Of a stretch of 64,000 nucleotides of DNA, positions 63,588 to 64,000 are shown piece after piece. The translations under genes and the position numbers were made by a program. The stretch's first letter is position 1; every line of letters begins with the position of its first letter. The stretch lies in contig CM075103.1 of assembly GCA_037576195.1 (NCBI GenBank), positions 38,701,250 to 38,765,249 on the forward strand, given 5' to 3'. This DNA is from Phytoseiulus persimilis (Eukaryota > Arthropoda > Arachnida > Mesostigmata > Phytoseiidae). The notes beneath the pieces were generated by a model. The model was not told where the DNA came from and ran no database searches. It saw only the letters and a program-made list of their open reading frames with translations.

Positions 63588-64000
63588 CCAATGGCATCAT
63601 TGGAGAGTACCTCCACGGACTGCCAGGCATGATTCTTCTTTTTCTCGCGGAGAGTGCCTCGCCCTCGATTGTTATACTAACTGAACGAAGATCCTCGAAG
63701 TTGGCTGCCTGAAGTTTTCAGCCTCGAGTCAGATCATGAAGCCAGGATGGGCCCACAGTCTTTAGTATTCAACATCTGGATAATATTGTGTTGAGGTTCG
63801 CCCAAGAATGAGAATTGCTGTCATCGAGAGAAGACACGTTCTCCCCTCTGGAGCCATCATACAGACTCTGGGAGCTCATCCATACCCTGAGGACGTGTTT
63901 GATGTCGAGATACCTGCAACGCGATCAGCCCGTGGCGGAGCCGGAGGGTGGAAGAAACTCGAAAAAATATTAAAGAACTTGAAACTTAAAATTTGGTCCG
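63588..64000 (+). pseudogene. Array unit 6, start, with internal deletion
   Basis: 63588-63853 matches the spacer after unit 4 (51682-51954). At GGAGCCATCATACAG (63850-63864) it jumps to the counterpart of 52242, skipping about 287 bp, including the unit start GTTCCCGCTCCGCC. It continues with DVFDVEIPATRSARGG-coding text to the window end. Cut by the window edge. Confidence 0.75.

Overview
The window is eukaryotic nuclear DNA made almost entirely of repeats and mobile elements. Evidence: GT-AG introns of 46-87 nt, AATAAA signals just after stop codons, LTR retrotransposons with 5-bp target duplications, a tRNA-derived SINE, long satellite arrays, and tandem copies of a gene with BACK-like and LRR-like segments. 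Nothing looks bacterial. The lineage cannot be fixed from sequence alone; short introns, AATAAA use and a BTB/BACK- or LRR-like gene array would suit a small-intron metazoan such as an arthropod, at low confidence.

Layout. 1-12878: satellite of alternating ~31- and ~37-bp units. 12879-22248: Ty1/copia-type element A (+ strand), with a perfect 5-bp target duplication inside the satellite. 22249-29120: satellite continues. 29121-38528: a second copia-type element C (- strand). Between its pol remnant and 3' LTR it carries about 5.2 kb of cargo, including two tandem antisense spliced genes for mucin-stalk membrane proteins. 38529-40148: a short gene-unit fragment, a 45-bp minisatellite and (ACAAACTK)n blocks. 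40149-55584: a tandem array of five gene units; each complete unit has a BACK-like segment followed by a small two-exon LRR-like gene. In units 4 and 5 the last exon is itself amplified in 347-bp steps. 55585-63587: element B (- strand), a near copy of A lacking its 5' end. 63588-64000: the gene array resumes.

How the parts relate. A and B share the same lesions: much of gag is missing, the integrase catalytic core is not found, and RT is degenerate. A nevertheless has near-identical LTRs and an intact target duplication, so the lineage was probably mobilised in trans. A and B also carry about 5 kb between RNase H and the 3' LTR. A has a 282-bp SINE in this stretch, and B keeps the matching empty site.

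The most interesting part is the cargo of C. Two adjacent antisense genes (about 505 and 514 aa) are each predicted to be type II membrane proteins with a Ser/Thr/Pro-rich stalk and a C-terminal module with cysteines at C-x8-C-x7-C. Each has one small intron, a TATTTAA box and an AATAAA signal. A 240-aa sense-strand ORF of unknown function lies between them and the 3' LTR.
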